Origin: Ralstonia condita
GTDB taxonomy: Bacteria > Pseudomonadota > Gammaproteobacteria > Burkholderiales > Burkholderiaceae
Assembly: GCF_958405655.1 (NCBI RefSeq)
Contig: NZ_CATYWO010000007.1
Location: 62,001-126,000 of the forward strand
Direction: 5' to 3'
Length of the DNA: 64,000 nt
A model generated the notes under the pieces. The model was not told the DNA's origin. It worked only from the letters and a program-made list of their open reading frames with translations, and searched no databases. Positions 9,076 through 19,004 of the stretch are shown here, in pieces. The number at the start of each line of letters is the position of its first letter. The stretch's first letter is position 1. The position numbers were made by a program, and so were the translations under genes.

Positions 9076-9666
9076 TCAGAGCGCGCCCTTGGTCGACGGA
9101 ATCGTGCCGCCGGCACGCGGATCGATCTCGACCGCCATGCGCAGCGCACGGCCGAAGGCCTTGAACACGGTCTCGATCTGGTGGTGCGCGTTGACGCCGC
9201 GCAGGTTGTCGATATGCAGCGTCACGCCGGCATGGTTGACGAACCCGCGGAAGAATTCGATGGACAGGTCCACGTCAAAGTTGCCGACGCGTGCGCGCGT
9301 GAACGGCACATGGAACTCCAGGCCCGGACGGCCGGAGAAATCGATGACCACGCGCGACAGCGCTTCGTCCAGCGGCACGTAGCTGTGGCCGTAGCGCACG
9401 ATGCCCTTCTTGTCACCGATGGCTTTGGCGACGGCCTGGCCCAGCGTGATGCCAACGTCTTCCACGGTGTGGTGGTCGTCGATATGGGTGTCGCCGGTGG
9501 CCGAGACGTCCAGGTCGACCATGCCGTGGCGAGCGATCTGGTCGAGCATGTGGTCGAGGAAGGGAACGCCGGTATTCAGCGTCTGTTTGCCCGTGCCGTC
9601 CAAATCAAGGGCGACGCGGATCTGCGTTTCAGAGGTGTTGCGAGTGACCTCGGCGCGGCGGCTCAT
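9076..9666 (-). CDS. hisB: Imidazoleglycerol-phosphate dehydratase
   Basis: HisB dehydrates imidazole glycerol phosphate, the sixth histidine step. The 196-residue protein is the monofunctional form without the N-terminal histidinol-phosphatase domain of enterobacterial HisB. Metal-binding motifs are visible: FLDHMLDQIARHG, DTHIDDHHTVED, and the later FRGFVNHAGVTLH and NAHHQIE. Its start overlaps the hisC stop by 4 bp. Confidence 0.96.
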   Translation of the reverse strand: MSRRAEVTRNTSETQIRVALDLDGTGKQTLNTGVPFLDHMLDQIARHGMVDLDVSATGDTHIDDHHTVEDVGITLGQAVAKAIGDKKGIVRYGHSYVPLDEALSRVVIDFSGRPGLEFHVPFTRARVGNFDVDLSIEFFRGFVNHAGVTLHIDNLRGVNAHHQIETVFKAFGRALRMAVEIDPRAGGTIPSTKGAL

Positions 9667-10787
9667 GGGGCTTCCTGCAGCGATGCGGCAAAGGCATCGA
9701 GAAATTGCACGTTTTCTTCGGGGCTGCTGACCGTCACGCGCAGACAGTTGGTCAGCAACGGGTGCATTCTACTGACGTTTTTGATCAGAATCCGCCGCTT
9801 GAGCAGCTTCTCGAACAGCCCTGCAGCATCCGCAACACGCAACAATACGAAGTTGGCGGCGCTGGGGAAGACTTCAACACCCGGCAACGCGGAAAGTGCA
9901 GCCATCAACCGGGCGCGCTCGGCGCGCAGCGTCGCTGCCTGGGCGTCGAGCACATCGGCATGTTCGAGCACGAACTGCGCCGTGGCCTCGGTCAGCACGT
10001 TGACGTTGTACGGCGGACGCACCTTGTCCAGCTCGGCAATCCACTTCGGGTGGCCGACCACGTAGCCCAGGCGGATCCCCGCCAAGCCGAGCTTGGAGAC
10101 CGTCCGCATCACCAGCAGATGATCGAAATCCGGCAGGCGAGGCATCCAGCTGTGCTGCGCGAACGGCTGATACGCCTCATCGACCACCACCAGGCTCTGG
10201 CACACCGGCCCACGCGCCGCGCGGACGATGGCCTCCATATCGGCTGCGTCGAACAGGTTGCCCGTCGGGTTGTTCGGGTAAGCCAGGTAGATGACGGCGG
10301 GCTGGTGCTGGGCCATGGCGGCAAGCATGGCTTCGCGGTCAAGCGTCAGATCCGCCTTCAGCGGCACGCCGATGAAATTCAGTCCCATCAACTGCGCCGA
10401 CATCGCGTACATCACGAAGCCCGGGACAGGCGCCAGCACGGTCGCGCCCGGCTTGGCGGCAGCGATGGCGATCAAGCTGATGATTTCATCGGAGCCGTTG
10501 CCCAGCAGAACCTCGCTGCCGGCCGGCACGTGCATGACGCGCTTGAGCTGCGCCCTGAGCGCATCGGCGGTGGGCACCGGGTAGCGGTTGAGCGCGACGT
10601 CGGCAAGCCGCTTTCCGAGAGCCTCGCGCAGCATGGCTGGCAGCAGGTATGGGTTCTCCATTGCGTCCAGCTTGACCATGCCGGTCGCGTCGGACACGTG
10701 GTACGCGCCCATTGCGCGAATGTCGTCGCGCACGATATGGGCCAGCAGGTCATCGAGCGGAGGCTGGGTAGGAGCGGCGGTCGTCAT
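9663..10787 (-). CDS. hisC: Histidinol-phosphate aminotransferase
   Basis: HisC transfers an amino group from glutamate to imidazole acetol phosphate. The 374-residue PLP enzyme has the fold-type I signature with the Schiff-base lysine in RTVSKLGLAGIRLGY, a nucleotide-like LLGNGSDEII loop, and the substrate-binding AYPNNPTGNLF. The frame stays open 37 codons upstream, but the ATG giving MTTAAPTQPPLDD is preferred because it fits family length and lies 16 bp after hisD. It overlaps hisB by 4 bp. Confidence 0.95.
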   Translation of the reverse strand: MTTAAPTQPPLDDLLAHIVRDDIRAMGAYHVSDATGMVKLDAMENPYLLPAMLREALGKRLADVALNRYPVPTADALRAQLKRVMHVPAGSEVLLGNGSDEIISLIAIAAAKPGATVLAPVPGFVMYAMSAQLMGLNFIGVPLKADLTLDREAMLAAMAQHQPAVIYLAYPNNPTGNLFDAADMEAIVRAARGPVCQSLVVVDEAYQPFAQHSWMPRLPDFDHLLVMRTVSKLGLAGIRLGYVVGHPKWIAELDKVRPPYNVNVLTEATAQFVLEHADVLDAQAATLRAERARLMAALSALPGVEVFPSAANFVLLRVADAAGLFEKLLKRRILIKNVSRMHPLLTNCLRVTVSSPEENVQFLDAFAASLQEAP

Positions 10788-10803
10788 CGTGAGGCGTCTG
10801 GTG

Positions 10804-12132
10804 TTATTCGGAGTCGGTGCGTTGCAGGCGGTATTCAGCACTGCGGGCATGCGCCTGCAGGCCTTCGCCGTAGGCCAGCTCCGCAGCGATTTCGCCAAGC
10901 ATCTGCGCGCCGGCTTCGCTCACCTCGATCAGGCTCGAGCGCTTGATGAAGTCGTACACGCCCAGCGGCGACGAGAAGCGAGCCGTACGCGAGGTGGGCA
11001 GCACGTGATTGGGACCCGCGCAGTAGTCACCCAGTGATTCGCTGGTGTACTTGCCCAGGAAGATCGCCCCGGCGTGGCGGATCCGCTCGGCCCACTGGCG
11101 CGGGTTTTCGGCGGAGATTTCAAGGTGTTCAGGTGCGATGTCGTTGGCGATCTCGCACGCCTCTTCCATGTCGCGTACCTTGACGAGCGCGCCGCGGCCC
11201 GACAGGGATTCGGCGATCACGTTCCGGCGGGGCATGTCCTCGAGCTGGCGGTTGATGCTGGCTTCCACCTGCGCGATGAACTCGGCGTTCGGGCAGAGCA
11301 GGATCGACTGCGCCAGTTCGTCATGTTCGGCCTGCGAGAACAAGTCCATCGCCACCCAGTCGGGGTCGGTCGTGCCGTCGCAGATGACGAGGATTTCGGA
11401 CGGTCCCGCGATCATGTCGATGCCGACGGTGCCGAAGACACGGCGCTTGGCGGCGGCCACATAGGCATTGCCGGGCCCGACGATCTTGTCGACCGGGGGG
11501 ACGGTTTCGGTACCGTAGGCCAGCGCGCCCACGGCCTGCGCACCGCCAATGGTGAACACACGGTCCACCCCGGCGATGCAGGCAGCGGCCAGCACAAGCT
11601 CGTTGCGCACACCGCCCGGCGTCGGTACCACCATGATGATTTCCTTGACGCCGGCCACACGCGCCGGAATCGCATTCATCAGCACCGAAGACGGATATGC
11701 CGCCTTGCCGCCCGGCACATAGATGCCGACGCGGTCGAGCGGCGTGACCTTCTGGCCCAGGACGGTGCCATCGGCTTCCGCGTATTCCCAGCTGTGCGTG
11801 CCGCACTCCAGCTTCTGCTTCTCGTGATAGGCGCGCACCCGGGCGGCGGCGGCCTCCAGCGCGGCGCGGCGCTTGGGCTCCAGGCCATCCAGCGCGGCCT
11901 GCAGCACGGCGGGCGACAGCTCCAGCGCAGCCACGCTGTCAGCTTCAATGCGGTCGAAGCGGCGCGTCGCCTCCAGCACGGCAGCATCGCCGCGCGCCTT
12001 GACGTCGGCCAGGATCTGCGCGACGGCGCGGTCGATGGCTTCATCTTCGCTCGCCTCGAAGGCAAGCACTTGGCGCAGTTGCGCCGCGAATCCGGCTTCG
12101 GCCGAATCCAGCTTACGGATGGTCAGGCTCAT
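10804..12132 (-). CDS. hisD: Histidinol dehydrogenase
   Basis: HisD performs the last two oxidations of histidine synthesis, histidinol to histidine, using NAD and zinc. The 442-residue protein carries VGIYVPGGKAAYPSSVLMNAIPA, the long family signature around IAGPSEILVICDG, the AEHDELAQSIL zinc-site region and GPNHVLPTSRTARF near the C-terminus. Its start overlaps the hisG stop by 4 bp and hisC begins 16 bp after its end. Confidence 0.97.
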   Translation of the reverse strand: MSLTIRKLDSAEAGFAAQLRQVLAFEASEDEAIDRAVAQILADVKARGDAAVLEATRRFDRIEADSVAALELSPAVLQAALDGLEPKRRAALEAAAARVRAYHEKQKLECGTHSWEYAEADGTVLGQKVTPLDRVGIYVPGGKAAYPSSVLMNAIPARVAGVKEIIMVVPTPGGVRNELVLAAACIAGVDRVFTIGGAQAVGALAYGTETVPPVDKIVGPGNAYVAAAKRRVFGTVGIDMIAGPSEILVICDGTTDPDWVAMDLFSQAEHDELAQSILLCPNAEFIAQVEASINRQLEDMPRRNVIAESLSGRGALVKVRDMEEACEIANDIAPEHLEISAENPRQWAERIRHAGAIFLGKYTSESLGDYCAGPNHVLPTSRTARFSSPLGVYDFIKRSSLIEVSEAGAQMLGEIAAELAYGEGLQAHARSAEYRLQRTDSE

Positions 12133-12818
12133 GCGGGTTCCCCAACGCGCTCGCCCTGGCGGGACGCGCGCTCAAAAGCGTCGAGGATCGGCGCCAGCCG
12201 CTCGCGCTTCAGCTTGAGCGCGGCCTGGTTGACGACGAGTCGGGATGAGATCTGCACGATCTCTTCCACCTCGACGAGGTTGTTCGCGCGCAGCGTGCTG
12301 CCGGTACTGACCAGGTCGACGATGGCATCGGCCAGGCCCACCAGCGGGCCCAGTTCCATCGAGCCGTACAGCTTGATCAGGTCGACGTGCACGCCCTTCT
12401 TGGCGAAGTGCTCGCGCGCGGTATTCAGATACTTCGTCGCCACCGACAGGCGCGCGCCCTGGCGCACCGCGTTGGCGTAATCGAAGCCCTTGGGCACCGC
12501 CACCGACATGCGGCAGCGGGCGATGTTCAGATCGATGGGCGCATACAGGCCCGCCATGCCGTGCTCCATCAGCACGTCGCGGCCGGCCACGCCGAAGTCC
12601 GCCGCGCCGTATTGCACGTAGGTCGGCACGTCCGAAGCGCGCACGATGATCACGCGCAACGCCGGGTCAGAGGTCGGCAGAATCAGCTTGCGCGAGGTTT
12701 CCGGATCTTCGGTCACCTCGATGCCGGCAGCCTTCAGCAACGGCAGCGTCTCTTCAAAGATGCGCCCTTTCGACAGTGCCAGCGTGAGCTGGTTGGAGGC
12801 GGACTGGAATGCGTTCAT
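12129..12818 (-). CDS. hisG: ATP phosphoribosyltransferase, short form
   Basis: HisG condenses ATP with PRPP, the committed step of histidine synthesis. The 229-residue product covers only the catalytic domain (LTLALSKGRIFEETLPLL at the start, DLVSTGSTLRANNL at the PRPP loop). The C-terminal regulatory domain of the long form is absent. Short HisG is known to need the HisRS-like regulator HisZ, which is not in this window. It starts 7 bp after the murA stop and overlaps hisD by 4 bp. Confidence 0.96.
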   Translation of the reverse strand: MNAFQSASNQLTLALSKGRIFEETLPLLKAAGIEVTEDPETSRKLILPTSDPALRVIIVRASDVPTYVQYGAADFGVAGRDVLMEHGMAGLYAPIDLNIARCRMSVAVPKGFDYANAVRQGARLSVATKYLNTAREHFAKKGVHVDLIKLYGSMELGPLVGLADAIVDLVSTGSTLRANNLVEVEEIVQISSRLVVNQAALKLKRERLAPILDAFERASRQGERVGEPA

Positions 12819-12825
12819 GGCCTGC

Positions 12826-14181
12826 TTACCCCTGGATACGGCGGATCTTGGCGCCAACGGCGGACAGCTTGTCTTCGATGCGATCGTAGCCGCGGTCGAG
12901 GTGATAGATGCGGTCGACCAGCGTCTCACCCTGTGCGATCAGTCCAGCGATGACGAGACTGGCCGAGGCACGCAGATCGGTCGCCATCACCGTCGCGCCG
13001 GAAAGCTGCTCGACGCCCGTCACGACGGCCGTCTTGCCGTCGATCACGATATTGGCGCCCAGGCGGTTGAGTTCCTGCACGTGCATGAAGCGGTTTTCGA
13101 AGATGGTCTCAGTCACCGTCGCAGAGCCTTCCGCAATGGCGTTGAGCATCATGAACTGCGCCTGCATGTCGGTCGGGAACGCCGGGTATTCCGAGGTGCG
13201 AAAGCTGACGGCCTTTGGACGGCCGGTCATCTGTATGCGAATCCAGTCGTCGCCGGTGGTGAGCGTCGCCCCCGCTTCGCGCAGCTTGTCGAGCACGGCA
13301 TCCAGGATGCCCGGCGGCACGCCGCGCAGCGTCACGTCGCCGCCGGCGGCTGCCACGGCGCACAGGAACGTACCGGCTTCGATGCGATCAGCAATCACGG
13401 TGTGCTCGGCGCCGCGCAGCGATTCGACGCCCAGGATCACCAGGCGGTCGGTGCCGATACCCTCGATGCGCGCGCCCATCTTGACGAGCAGATTCGCCAG
13501 GTCGGTCACCTCGGGCTCACGTGCGGCGTTTTCGAGCACAGTTTCGCCGTCGGCGAGCGCGGCGGCCATCAGCAGGTTTTCGGTGCCGGTCACCGTCACC
13601 ATGTCGGTGACGATGCGCGCACCGCGCAGACGCTTGGCGCCATCAGCGAGCCTGGCCTCGATGTAGCCGTGTTCGATGACGATCTCGGCGCCCATCTGCT
13701 GCAGGCCCTTGATGTGCTGATCGACCGGGCGCGCACCAATGCCGCAGCCTCCCGGCAGCGACACCCGGGCGTGGCCGAAGCGCGCCAGCAGCGGGCCCAG
13801 CACCAGGATCGATGCGCGCATGGTCTTCACCAGGTCGTACGGTGCTTCGGGCGTGTGGATGGAGGCGGCATCAAGCGTGAGGTGGTGGCCGTCCAGCGCG
13901 CCCTCCACCCCCATTTGACGCAGCAGCTTGAGCATCGTGCGCACGTCCTGCAGATTGGGCACGTTGTGCAGCACCAGCGGCTCCGGCGTCAGCAGCGCAG
14001 CGCACATGATGGGCAGCGCGGCGTTCTTGGCGCCAGACACGCGAATTTCGCCCGACAGCGGGCCATTGCCTTCGATCAGCAGTTTGTCCATGAGCGAGAC
14101 GTCACGTCGTGCGGGGCGCGCTGTGTGCGCCGGGTCGGAATCGGTTTGCGTATTGACCGGTGTGGGATCAAGCTCGGCCAT
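12826..14181 (-). CDS. murA: UDP-N-acetylglucosamine 1-carboxyvinyltransferase
   Basis: MurA transfers enolpyruvate from PEP to UDP-GlcNAc, the first committed step of peptidoglycan synthesis. The catalytic cysteine is in LPGGCGIGARPVD, about residue 146 of the 451-residue reading. I chose the ATG whose A overlaps the ibaG TGA (TGATG), implying coupling. This gives about 30 residues of non-conserved leader before MDKLLIEGNG, which is the alternative start at 14091. The ibaG-murA pair also follows mla genes in enterobacteria, so the linkage is old. Confidence 0.95.
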   Translation of the reverse strand: MAELDPTPVNTQTDSDPAHTARPARRDVSLMDKLLIEGNGPLSGEIRVSGAKNAALPIMCAALLTPEPLVLHNVPNLQDVRTMLKLLRQMGVEGALDGHHLTLDAASIHTPEAPYDLVKTMRASILVLGPLLARFGHARVSLPGGCGIGARPVDQHIKGLQQMGAEIVIEHGYIEARLADGAKRLRGARIVTDMVTVTGTENLLMAAALADGETVLENAAREPEVTDLANLLVKMGARIEGIGTDRLVILGVESLRGAEHTVIADRIEAGTFLCAVAAAGGDVTLRGVPPGILDAVLDKLREAGATLTTGDDWIRIQMTGRPKAVSFRTSEYPAFPTDMQAQFMMLNAIAEGSATVTETIFENRFMHVQELNRLGANIVIDGKTAVVTGVEQLSGATVMATDLRASASLVIAGLIAQGETLVDRIYHLDRGYDRIEDKLSAVGAKIRRIQG

Positions 14182-14417
14182 CAGGACTTCCACTCCGCCG
14201 GCGTCAGCGTCTTCATGGACAACGCGTGGATCTCCGCGCGCATCCGTTCACCCAGCGCGGCATAGACGAGCTGGTGGCGCTGGATCAGGCGCTTACCTTC
14301 GAACTGCGCACTGACGATGGTGGCAAAGAAGTGCTGACCGTCGCCCTCGACTTCGAGGTGCTCGCACGGCAGGCCGGTTTCAATGTACTGCTTGACTTGT
14401 TCGGGTGTGGGCAACAT
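14181..14417 (-). CDS. ibaG: BolA/IbaG family protein
   Basis: The 78-residue protein belongs to the BolA family, small proteins that bind monothiol glutaredoxin Fe-S clusters and affect envelope homeostasis. Family features are the conserved VEGDGQHFFATIVSAQFEGKR core and RHQLVYAALGERM containing the cluster-ligand histidine. Position directly before murA and downstream of mla genes matches IbaG (YrbA) rather than BolA itself. Its stop codon shares one base with the murA start. Confidence 0.9.
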   Translation of the reverse strand: MLPTPEQVKQYIETGLPCEHLEVEGDGQHFFATIVSAQFEGKRLIQRHQLVYAALGERMRAEIHALSMKTLTPAEWKS

Positions 14418-14475
14418 GGCCTTCCCTTCTCCAGAAAACGTTAGGGTGTGCGTCGTTCATGGTGTTGTTGACGCA

Positions 14476-15260
14476 TCAATGGCGCAGCTTGTAGCCCGTG
14501 CGCAGCATCTGCAGGGCAATCCCCCCCACCACGACCAGCGCGATCAACATCACGGCGAGGCTCGTCGCCACCGGCACATCGGACACACCGAAGAAGCCGT
14601 AGCGGAAGCCGTCGATCATGTAGAAGAACGGGTTGGCGTGGGACACCGCCTGCCAGAACGGCGGCAGCGAATGGATCGAATAGAACACGCCCGCCAGGAA
14701 GGTGGCCGGCACGATCAGAAAGTTCTGGAACGCCGCGAGCTGGTCGAACTTTTCCGCCCAGATGCCGGCAATCAGCCCGAGTGTGCCCAGCACAGCCGCG
14801 CCCAGCACGGCAAAGACAATGATCCACAGCGGCTGCGCGAAATGCAGATGCGCGAACCACGTCGTCACGAGCAACACGCCCGTACCCACGGCCAAGCCGC
14901 GAATCACGGAAGCAGACACGTAGGCGCCGAACATCTCCCAATGCGACAGCGGCGGCAGCATGATGAACACCAGGTTGCCGGTGATCTTCGACTGGATGAG
15001 CGACGACGAACTGTTGGCAAACGCGTTCTGCAGCACGCTCATCATCACCAGGCCCGGCACCAGGAAGGCGGTATAGCTCAGTTGGTCGAACACCTTCACG
15101 CGGTCTTCCAGCACGTGGCCGAAGATCAGCAGATACAGCAGCGCGGTCAGCACCGGTGCGGCCACGGTCTGGAAGCTCACCTTCCAGAAGCGCAGCACCT
15201 CCTTATACAGCAACGTGCGAAAGCCGATCCAGCGGCCCGGCAGGCTCTCAGGAATCGTAT

Positions 15261-15264
<4 letters not shown>
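14476..15264 (-). CDS. ABC-2 type exporter permease
   Basis: The 262-residue inner-membrane protein has about six membrane segments and the ABC-2 family pattern. An N-terminal amphipathic stretch (FRTLLYKEVLRFWKVSFQTV) is followed by LPPLSHWEMFGAYVSASVIRG near the middle and NPFFYMIDGFRYGFFG near the end. It overlaps its ATPase gene by 4 bp. The pair resembles YadH/YadG of enterobacteria, whose substrate is unknown. It sits between mlaB and ibaG, suggesting but not proving an envelope role. Confidence 0.88.
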
Positions 15265-16217
<953 letters not shown>

Positions 16218-16320
16218 GGCCGAAAAAGTGAACTACTCTGCGCATCTTACCCCTGCGGATCGGCTTGATCACCACAGAACGGTACGCCGTACTTGGCGTC
16301 GGCAGAGCGACAAACCCAGA

Positions 16321-16326
16321 ATTATA
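16321..16326 (-). promoter_or_regulatory. Candidate -10 box (TATAAT) upstream of the ABC-2 exporter genes
   Basis: A perfect TATAAT reads on the minus strand about 104 bp before the exporter ATPase start, in the 238-bp gap 16218-16455. No good -35 hexamer is visible at normal spacing, so this rests on the -10 match alone. I see nothing else in the gap. Confidence 0.35.
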
Positions 16327-16455
16327 GGGGAACTGCACCAACAGACAGCGGCACGGCTAGCTGCGCCGCGCCAGGGTCGCCGCAGGCGCGCGCAGCGCCC
16401 CGGCCGGAGCGCGGCATCGCGATGCGAGGGAAATCGCCCCGCACCGGACGCCGCC

Positions 16456-16767
16456 TCAATGTCGAGCGTGGGGGTGGTCCGCCGAGGCCGGTGCGATCGC
16501 CAGCAGGGATTCCACGCCGTACAGCGTGGCAAGATTGGAAAGCGCCCGGGGTGCGCCTGCGATATCCAGCGCGACACCGGCCGCCTGTGCCGTGCGCTGC
16601 CACGACAGCAGCACCGCAAGCGCCGAGGAATCAACCTGCGATAGCCCGGCGCAATCAACGCGCAGGGTTGCCGCGCCAGACGCCTGCGCCTGGCCAAGTT
16701 GCGCCTCGCCCTCGCGCAGGATGCGCGGCGCTTCACGGTGGGTCAGCGGGCCGGACAAGGTCAACAT
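16456..16767 (-). CDS. mlaB: STAS-domain protein MlaB
   Basis: MlaB is the small cytosolic STAS subunit that stabilises the MlaFE ATPase-permease complex. The 103-residue protein has the STAS core VDCAGLSQVDSSALAVLLSWQ with the characteristic D-S-S segment near residues 46-48. It is last of the mla genes in reading order. No clear ribosome site precedes the ATG, and an intrinsic terminator lies between mlaC and this gene, so its expression may be uncoupled from the rest of the operon. Confidence 0.85.
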   Translation of the reverse strand: MLTLSGPLTHREAPRILREGEAQLGQAQASGAATLRVDCAGLSQVDSSALAVLLSWQRTAQAAGVALDIAGAPRALSNLATLYGVESLLAIAPASADHPHARH

Positions 16768-16775
16768 GGTCGCAT

Positions 16776-16810
16776 CAAAAAAGAAACAGCGGCCAAATTG
16801 ACCGCTGTTT
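16776..16810 (-). terminator. Intrinsic terminator between mlaC and mlaB
   Basis: On the minus strand a nine-base stem (AAACAGCGG with CCGCTGTTT) encloses a nine-base loop and is followed by a T-rich run (TCTTTTTT). It lies 21 bp after the mlaC stop and 8 bp before the mlaB ATG. Confidence 0.7.
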
Positions 16811-16831
16811 TGGATTTTACCGGAAGGCGGC

Positions 16832-17467
16832 CTATTTTGCCGGCCCCTTCTCGAGTTGCGCGTTGCGTTCGTTCAGGAAGCTCACCAAGCCGCCAACGCC
16901 GCCGCGCTTGCTGATGACATCAGCAAACTGGTTCTTGTACGTCTCGGACAGCCACAGGCCGCTGATGTTGATGTCGTACACCTTCCAGCCGGCCGGCGTC
17001 TTCTCCAGTCGATAGTCCAGCGCTACCGGCTCGCCGTTGTTGTTGACCGTGGATCGCACCACCACATCGGTGTCATCCGCTGCGGCACGGAATGGTTTGT
17101 ACGAGACCGTCTGGTTCTTCACGTTCGAGAGTGCCCCGGCATAGGTGCGGATCAGCAACGTCTTGAAGCCGTCCTGGATCTGCTGTTGCTGCTCGGGCGT
17201 CGCCTGGTTCCAGTAGCGGCCCATGGCGATCCGGGTGGTGCGAGTGAAGTCCGTGCGCGGGACGATCTTCTGGTCAACGAGCCGGTAGACCTTGGCCATG
17301 TTGCCGTTGCGCAAGTCCGGATCACCCTTGATGGTAGACAACACGTCATCCACCGCCGTCTTGACGGTGCTCTGGGCATCAGCTTCCTGGGCATGGACGG
17401 GGGAGGCAGCCATGACTGCCGTCAGCGCAAGGCCCGAAAACAGGGAGCGGAGGAAAGTCTTCAACAT
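16832..17467 (-). CDS. mlaC: Phospholipid-binding periplasmic protein MlaC
   Basis: MlaC shuttles phospholipid between the outer-membrane MlaA complex and the inner-membrane MlaFEDB complex. The 211-residue product has a signal peptide (MLKTFLRSLFSGLALTAVMA, cleavage near VHAQ). The MlaC/Ttg2D fold follows, with TDFTRTTRIAMGRYWNQA and GWKVYDINISGLWLSETY as family landmarks. The frame is open 22 codons further upstream, but the signal peptide fixes the start. A terminator follows its stop. Confidence 0.94.
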   Translation of the reverse strand: MLKTFLRSLFSGLALTAVMAASPVHAQEADAQSTVKTAVDDVLSTIKGDPDLRNGNMAKVYRLVDQKIVPRTDFTRTTRIAMGRYWNQATPEQQQQIQDGFKTLLIRTYAGALSNVKNQTVSYKPFRAAADDTDVVVRSTVNNNGEPVALDYRLEKTPAGWKVYDINISGLWLSETYKNQFADVISKRGGVGGLVSFLNERNAQLEKGPAK

Positions 17468-17623
17468 ATCGCGTCCTTCTTGTGTGATTCTCGATTTGCA
17501 TGCGGCGGCACCGCAGCAATAGGGGGGCGGCAATTAGAACAGAGCACGCGCGATCTGGTTCGCGAACCACCGCTCCCTTTTACGCCTTGTCACCATTGAG
17601 GCAACACTGTTACGAGTGGCCGA

Positions 17624-18451
17624 TCAGCGCCGGAAGATCGGCCAGTTAGGCCAGTTGGGCGTGAAGCGGCGGGAGGGCGCCACCGTGCCGCTGCCACCCT
17701 CGACGTCTTCGGGCTTGGCCCCGTCGCTGTCTTCCGGCAGGTTGCCGTCATAGATCAGGTAGCGGCGACGCTGCAGGTAGGCGTCGCGCAGGAAGGTGTA
17801 TTTGTCGACAGCGCCCTGCTCCAGCACATTGCTTGCGCCGAGCAGGCTGGCACGCACGTCGACCACCCGCAGCACGGCCAAGGAATACGTCGCCGTGCTG
17901 TCAAAGTACGTGAGCGGATCCATTTGCCAGTCGACGAGGAAGCCCGCGGTATCCCGCACGGTGCTCGGGCCCAGCAACGGCCAGACAATGTACGGACCTG
18001 CCGGCACACCCCACACACCCAGCGTCTGGCCGAAGTCTTCCTTGTGTTTGGACAGGCCGGCATCCGAGGCAATGTCGATCAAGCCGCCGAGGCCCAGCAC
18101 GGTGTTGATGGCCACGCGCATGGTGTCTTCCAGCGCAGCCGTGCCCTTCAATTGCAGCAGGTTATTGACGGCCGAGTAGACGTCGCCGGCGTTGGAAAAG
18201 AAGTTCGACACGGCCGTGCGCGCGGGCGACGGCACCACATCGACATATTTTTGCGCAACGGGCTTGAGCACACCCTTGTCAAAGTCTTCGTTGATGCGGA
18301 AAACCTCACGGTTGAACGGCTCGATCGGATCGGCCGGATTGGCGTTCGGGCCGGTGGCGCAGCCTGCCAGCAGCATCGTGGCCCCGGCCATCGCGGCCAG
18401 CGCAGCCTGGAGCACAACGCGCGGCGCGCGGAGGAACGGTGTTGTTTTCAT
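17624..18451 (-). CDS. mlaA: Outer-membrane lipoprotein MlaA (VacJ)
   Basis: MlaA removes surface-exposed phospholipids from the outer membrane and passes them to MlaC. The 275-residue protein has a lipoprotein signal with lipobox LLAGC. The VacJ core is PIEPFNREVFRINEDFDKGVLKP, then GLGGLIDIASDAGL and FGQTLGVWGVPAGPYIVWPLLGP. In enterobacteria mlaA lies elsewhere; here it is embedded between mlaD (3 bp away) and mlaC (156 bp). The proline-rich tail is poorly conserved. Confidence 0.95.
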   Translation of the reverse strand: MKTTPFLRAPRVVLQAALAAMAGATMLLAGCATGPNANPADPIEPFNREVFRINEDFDKGVLKPVAQKYVDVVPSPARTAVSNFFSNAGDVYSAVNNLLQLKGTAALEDTMRVAINTVLGLGGLIDIASDAGLSKHKEDFGQTLGVWGVPAGPYIVWPLLGPSTVRDTAGFLVDWQMDPLTYFDSTATYSLAVLRVVDVRASLLGASNVLEQGAVDKYTFLRDAYLQRRRYLIYDGNLPEDSDGAKPEDVEGGSGTVAPSRRFTPNWPNWPIFRR

Positions 18452-18454
18452 GAT

Positions 18455-18976
18455 TTATTGACTCCCACTACCCCCGGCTGGCTTGGCGCCACCGGCACTC
18501 CCGTTGCTGCTGCCCGCGCCGGCATCTGCCGCCTTGCTGTAGAGAAACTGGCTGATCAGGTTTTCCAGCACCACCGCCGACTGCGTCATGGTGATCTTGC
18601 TGCCGCCGGCCAGCATGGCCGAGTCGCCACCCGGCTCGATACCGACGTACTGCTCGCCCAGCAGGCCAGACGTCAGAATCTTGGCCGAGCTGTCTTTAGG
18701 AAACTGATAACGCTGGTCCATGTCCAGCACGATGGTCGCCTGATACGTCTTGTCGTCAAACAGGATCTTCGACACGCGGCCGACCACGACGCCCGCGCTC
18801 TTGACCGGCGCGCGCACCTTCAAACCGCCGATGTTGTCGAAGGAGGCCTTCACCTGGTACGTCTTGGCAAAGGAGAACGCGCTCATGTTCCCGGCCTTGA
18901 GCGCCAGAAACAGCAGGGCCACGATGCCCGCCAGCACGAACAGTCCGACCCAGAAATCGAGGAGGCTCTTACGCAT
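18455..18976 (-). CDS. mlaD: MCE-domain phospholipid transport protein MlaD
   Basis: MlaD forms the hexameric MCE ring that links MlaFEB to MlaC in the periplasm. The 173-residue protein has one N-terminal membrane anchor (FWVGLFVLAGIVALLFLAL), then an MCE domain with VKASFDNIGGLKVRAPVKSAGVVVG and the LLGEQYVGIEPGG segment. The tail is rich in Ala, Gly and Ser. It lies 28 bp after mlaE and 3 bp before mlaA. Confidence 0.95.
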   Translation of the reverse strand: MRKSLLDFWVGLFVLAGIVALLFLALKAGNMSAFSFAKTYQVKASFDNIGGLKVRAPVKSAGVVVGRVSKILFDDKTYQATIVLDMDQRYQFPKDSSAKILTSGLLGEQYVGIEPGGDSAMLAGGSKITMTQSAVVLENLISQFLYSKAADAGAGSSNGSAGGAKPAGGSGSQ

Positions 18977-19004
18977 AGTTGTTTCTCGTTGAATCCGCCG
19001 CGCG

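Noticed and set aside
12646..14265. A 539-codon plus-strand frame opposite murA and hisG.
   Set aside because: It runs across two well-supported genes on the other strand and has the His/Arg-rich composition typical of antisense frames here.
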